The position numbers and the translations under genes are program-made. From positions 52,519,157 through 52,583,156 of the forward strand of contig NC_060059.1 of NCBI RefSeq assembly GCF_020283565.1: a stretch of 64,000 bases of DNA. Direction: 5' to 3'. The stretch is from Trifolium pratense (lineage: Eukaryota > Streptophyta > Magnoliopsida > Fabales > Fabaceae). Position 1 is the stretch's first letter. Every line of letters starts with the position of its first letter. Positions 59,274 through 64,000 of this stretch are shown piece by piece. The notes below the pieces were generated by a model. The model saw only the letters and a list, made by a program, of their open reading frames with translations. It made no database searches and was not told where the DNA came from.

Positions 59274-60875
59274 TAATCACGCCAAATTGATCAATCATAA
59301 TAAATAAATTATTAAAATAAATATAATTATGGGTTCTAATTAATTAATTAAAATTTGAGAGGTGCTGCAATACTATTCTGTCTTATTTGTTTTTTTAATA
59401 ATAGTTTCCTTTCAAAAAAATAAAAATAAAAAACTTAAAATAGTTTCACCCTCATGACATCACCCTCATCTGGCCTTCTCCCTCCACGTGGCGACTCCTG
59501 TCGCTTGGTTCCAAATCACCTTGATTAAGGGATTTGATGGTGACTCTGCAAGTGCACAGAATCGTAATTAACCAAGTAATAAAGTGATAAGTTATCATTC
59601 TCCACAGAGATTGTGCCAAAATTACTAGTTTCGCTTAGGAATTTAGAAAGTAAAAGTGTTTTGCATTCGCTTTGTTTGTTGGAGAGAGTTTTGTATGAAT
59701 GTAAATAATAAAATAAAGGACAAGAAAGTAAAGATCAATAATAATAAAAGGTGTGTGTGTGGCTACACGGGGTGTGCGGTTAAGTGTTTCGAATCTCTCC
59801 CTTACTCCTGCTTGGTAAGTGGCGTTATAATATACCTTATTATCAGTTATAAGCTATCGGATTAAGTTCTAGTAAAGTAAGCCTAGTATTACTAACTTAT
59901 TTCTATTGCAATCTGTTTAGGTTGAACCAATTAAGCCTGTCTAGGTTTAGCTTTCGTTATTTCATATCATTACCTTTAATGAGTTCAGCCTCTAAGGGTC
60001 GTCCTGACCTTTAGAAGTTCAGAGTTTAACAAGTTCTCTAAGTCTGCTCGGTTTTCTAACATCAGTGCAGAATTTAACTTCGTGCTAATCTTAATCCTGC
60101 CCCCGTACCGTCAGATACTGAATTTAATGGTCTCATGTTGGTAGGATGAAATGTCTCTTTAGTCTGGCTTATTAAGTTGTTGTCACGGGATCAATTAATT
60201 TCCCTCTGGGTTCATTCAATTAATGTGATCAATATTAAGAATGAAGAATTAAAGCTAAAACAAATATAGAAAATAACGTAATAACAATTGAGCATAAACT
60301 TTATAGAACCAGGGTTACATATCTCAAGTATTCATAAGGGAGTTCATCTACTCGACCAAACCTAGGAAAAATAAATTACAAAACAATAAAGAAAAGAACC
60401 TTATTGGCCTTGGAGTTACATGACCCTCCTTGCCTCCTTCTCAGAGTTCTTCTGACTCTTACTTTAATATTGAATAGTTCTCAATATATATTTTGGAATG
60501 AATAATAGTGAAAGAGGAGGGTTCTATTTATAGTTTTTCAGCTGGATTTGAGCTTTTTTGCGCACTCATCGTATCCATCGTGGCCACGATGGCGTGTACG
60601 ATGGATCATATCGTGGTACGATGGAAGATTTACTTCAAATTTTCTATTTTTCTTCAACCGCCTTTATCGTGCCACGATGATATGTCATCGTGGCACGATG
60701 GAAAGATTTGTTGCAGATGTTCTTCGATTTAAACCGCTTTCTCATCACGCCACGCTGGATCTCATTGTAGGTATGATGGTTTGCGCTGTTTATTACGTTT
60801 TTGCTAATTTTTTTTATGCTTTTTCCACTTTTCTTGCTTTTGGGCCAAGTAAATTCACTTTTCCAAGTATTTGCT
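59274..60875. other. Dispersed non-coding repeat (core 59540-60875)
   Basis: The segment CTGCAAGTGCACAGAATCG, AAGTAATAAAGTGATAAG, CCACAGAGATTGTG (59545-59625) parallels 19590-19670. The following kilobase (to about 60875) has no ORF of merit but has a cluster of palindromes at 60576-60698. It resembles a widespread legume repeat of uncertain class. Confidence 0.5.
60576..60698. repeat. Cluster of ATCGTGGCACGAT-type palindromes
   Basis: CCATCGTGGCCACGATGG at 60576-60593 is a perfect 18-bp palindrome. ATCGTGCCACGATGA and its exact complement (60665-60679, 60684-60698) form a 15-bp-arm hairpin with a TATG loop. TACGATGGATC and ATCGTGGTACGATGG lie between. Confidence 0.9.
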
Positions 60876-62829
60876 TGAAGTGGAAGAAATAGTCACAAGA
60901 AAAGGGGGGTTTGAATTGTGACCCTTTTAAAAATTTAATCCTGCACTCTACAAAATTGATCTCAAGTGTATACTTGGATAAATGTTAGTGAAATATAAAA
61001 CAGCTCTCCGTTATCTGATGTGTTCAGAGAATGTTCTCTACTGTGTTAGGAGAATATTCTTTGCTGTGTGGGAATTCAAAGTGAATGTAAATTAAGTGGT
61101 TTGCATGATGTGTGTTTACATAAAATAAATAGTTAAAGGTAAGAGAGATTCGCACACAAAAGTTATATTGGTTCACCCGAATCCTAGGCTAGTTCAGTCC
61201 CCACGCCTGTGAGTTTTCCACTATAATCTAGATCCAGATTACAATCTTTCCTTTGATTTAAGCCCAGATCAAAGACCCTTTTGTGATCTAAAACCAAAAC
61301 CACAAAATATCCAGCTATCATAAGCTGATCTACCTTTACAAGGTACCCTCAATCAACTATAACCAATTGACTTGAGTAGATTTAAAGATTTTACAATGGT
61401 TATTTGGATCTAAGCTTTAAATCTAAACTGGTTTGAGAAGCTTACAAATGTAATACACTTAAAATACTCTAAAGAATATAGATCCTAATTTTCTAGAGAG
61501 CTTGGAGTATGAGTGAAAAAGAAGAGTTTTATGACTTGTTGACAAAAACAAGTGATTGATGATTTTGAAGCTTGAACTCTTGCTCTTCTTGTGCAACCAA
61601 CCATGCTATTTATAGATGAAGATGTCCCCCTGTAGTTTGAACATCAATTATAATCGTTGAGAGTATATAAATAGCTGTTGTGAGAGAAACAAAACAGTTC
61701 ATGTGAATCTGTCCTTTAGATGCTTCAAGAGATCATTCTTCTAATGGTCTCTGACTATCACATTGTACTTGATGGCAGAAATATTCTTTAGCCAATTGTC
61801 AATGAGTTGTTTCTGAGTATATATCCGTTGCAAACATATTCCCCATGTGTGAAAATCAGATTGAAATGTCTTTGAATAAGATTGTCACCTAAGTGCAAAA
61901 ACCTGAGAGATCATTCTCCAGGATGTTGGAGACCATTCTCTGAAATGGTGTGGATAAGGTCCAACGTGATTACTGAGCTGTTGCAAGTTGTCAACCAGCT
62001 GTAAATGCTCAACAAAGGCATAGAGTAGCAATTATTCACTTGTCCTTGCAAGTACACATGAATAGTAAAGAAAAGACTCTTTTATGGGAGAATGTAGCCA
62101 CTCATGTCATATATAATGTACTTGGATCAGTTTGAAGCTTCCTTGCAAGTTGTATGTACTTTTTGTTGAGTTCTCATTGGTCTAGATTAATTTCTTTAAT
62201 GATACTCTTGGAGAACATAAAGCCTTTGGAAAAAGATGTGTTCATGTAACTCCTTGAATATGACAACAAGAGAATGTTCTCTAGTCATAGTTCATTCGTT
62301 GCCTTAAATGATTTATTCTACTGTTATAATCCTTGAAATAACTCTCATATAAAAGTTCATTATTGTCTTGTACCAAGTTGACTTATGAAAAGTGATTATG
62401 CTTGAACACGTAAACTTGGGAGAACGTCATGAGAACGTTCTACTGACTTATAATTATAAATAATTCAACCTTCGAAATGATTTATTTTTCAAAGTTGATT
62501 CTTGACATTGTGCTGAACTGATATGAATGCTCTTGAGGAAAATAAACATGTTCATGATAAGAACATTGTTTCATAAGAGTTGATAATATTTCTTTTCTAT
62601 ATGAAAAGATAATATCTTCTTTGGTCAATCAACTTTGAATTATTTTGTTGTTGCAAAACTTCCCACAATTTCTCTTTGATGTTTTGCACACATCGTTGCT
62701 TGTTCAATGAGTATCTTTAAGATTATTTAGTGGAGGCGTGAGTGTACTCATCATTGAGAATGATTAAGACTTTTATGCATTGTGCATAAGCTCCTTTGAA
62801 AACCTCATGGAAGATCATTCTCAAACATT
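60876..62829 (-). repeat. Sirevirus-like solo LTR or LTR fragment, about 1.95 kb
   Basis: On the minus strand it ends CACAATTCAAACCCCCC..., then CTTCCACTTCA, like the CACAATTCAACCCCCC...CACACCTTCA end of the LTR at 8619. TTCACCCGAATCCTAGG, GTTTTCCACTATAATCT and the oligo-C block follow the same order as the Sirevirus LTR. No PBS or internal region adjoins it, and no target duplication was found. The other end (TGTTTGAGAATGATC at 62829) is a guess. It carries repeated GAGAATGTTCTC-type dyads. Confidence 0.5.
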
Positions 62830-62913
62830 GTCATATGTGTTTGGTTCAAAAAAGAGAAGGGGAGGGGAGGAGAGACATTTTAACTATAGATATGGGAGAG
62901 ATTTTAAAACTTA

Positions 62914-63681
62914 CTAGTTTAAAGACCCGTGCGAACGGGTCTATTGACTTTTATTCGATATTTGAGTTTGTCACTATATTAATGTAGAAAATTTATTTAA
63001 AATTAAATATTTAAAAATTTGTTATATAATATTGTTAAAATATAAGTAAAATTATTGTGTTAATTATTTCTTGTAAACTTATTTATTCAATTTTTTATGT
63101 TTCAGTACCAAATAATGGTCCCGTGCATATTTTTAATAAAAAATTAGAAATTTTATTAGGAATATTTAGGAGTAAGTTTGATATTAATTAACTTTATTAT
63201 ATTATTATTAATGGTTAGTAATAAACTTTGTAGTAATATTGTTTATGTTTCTTTTTTTTTATAGAGTATTGTTTTTTTATTTATATATTTCTATTTTTAT
63301 GCGGTTTCTTCTTATGTTTTCTATATTCTTTCTATAATTTTTTTATTGACTAAACTTTCTATAATTTTTTATTGTATTTTTCCCTATTTTTATGTATAGA
63401 TTGTAATGTTTTGTTGCTATTTATAATCTAATTTGTTCCTATTTTCAAGAATATTTTGTTTCTATCTATTTTGACTAAACTTTCTATAATCTATTTTGTT
63501 CCTATTTTTTTATTGACTAAACTTTCTATAATCTATTTTGTTCCTATTTTCAAGCATATATAATCTTTCTATATTTTTAGTGAAATTACAATGAATGATA
63601 TAAAACTTGCAACGTAGTTAAAAGTAATAATGATAAATCAGTAACTTTGGTAGTAATCGATTTTAATATATTAGTAATAGA
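62914..63681 (-). mobile_element. Non-autonomous Helitron, minus strand, 768 bp
   Basis: On the minus strand it starts TCTATTACTAATATATT after a host A. It ends with hairpin GACCCGT-TCGC-ACGGGTC, six bases, and CTAG before a host T (62913). Close relative of 57766-59273; AT-rich, non-coding. Confidence 0.87.
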
Positions 63682-64000
63682 TTTACCTTTTTACCTTTTT
63701 TTTCCTTTTTTGTTAAATACCTTTTTACCTTATTAAAATAAAAAAGTTTCATGATTTTATAACTATTCGATACAAATCAAACTTCACAACAATTTCTAAA
63801 ATTGTATGATACGTCTAACCATAAAAAAATTATCTATAAACACATGAAAAAAAAAATTGATAATTATTAACATAAAATGCGGTATAAAACTCTTATACTA
63901 CTGTACCAAAAAAAAACTTTTATTAGTAATAAAGTATAACAACTAATAATAATTATAATATATAATAATGTTTAAAAAAAAAAAAGAAGGGGTAATTCAA
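63682..64000. other. AT-rich end of window
   Basis: A/T runs and short repeats; no gene or element recognised. Confidence 0.5.

Overview
This is a plant nuclear window, almost certainly from a legume of the inverted-repeat-lacking clade (clover, medic, pea and vetch relatives). The evidence is intron-rich plant genes, a two-exon nodule-specific cysteine-rich (NCR) peptide gene at 26307-26584, and abundant legume-type retroelements. The species cannot be fixed from the sequence alone. Exon borders below were read by eye from GT/AG sites, an open reading frame and family similarity.

Region 1 (1-12.9 kb) is a nest of retroelements, all on the minus strand. A Sirevirus-type Ty1/copia element (5' LTR 8619-9737, PBS, gag, pol, then an env-like third ORF that runs off the left edge) has jumped into a second copia element (LTR 11375-11747, gag-protease to 9738). 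That element sits next to a decayed LINE (11760-12866).

Region 2 (13-28 kb) is a tandemly duplicated accessory block. It carries three copies of a secreted pectin-methylesterase/invertase inhibitor-like gene (two open, one 5'-truncated), one intact NCR gene and one NCR 3' stub. The copies have been separated by insertions, many with visible target-site duplications: SINEs, a CACTA MITE, a LINE fragment, a Helitron-like element, two clear solo LTRs and one probable one, and a 1.69-kb TRIM-like element holding a hairpin minisatellite. Because the copies are paralogous, several insertions have an 'empty site' inside the same window.

Region 3 (28-53.3 kb) holds four conserved housekeeping genes: an EEF1A lysine methyltransferase-like gene (minus, 4 exons), ribosomal protein uS7/RPS5 (minus, 4 exons, telo-box and site II promoter), homogentisate solanesyltransferase for plastoquinone (plus, 10 exons), and delta-7 sterol reductase for brassinosteroid and sterol synthesis (plus, 13 exons). 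Their introns and spacers hold MITEs, SINEs and a solo LTR.

Region 4 (53.3-64 kb) has no complete gene. It contains two gene fragments (FAM32A-like and Notchless N-terminus-like), a SINE split by a hAT MITE, two minus-strand Helitrons with clear ends, a repeat rich in ATCGTGGCACGAT dyads, and a roughly 2-kb LTR-like block containing repeated GAAnnTTC dyads. I see no CRISPR, rRNA or convincing tRNA gene. The genes of region 3 are unrelated in pathway; they look like ordinary conserved neighbours, not a functional cluster.
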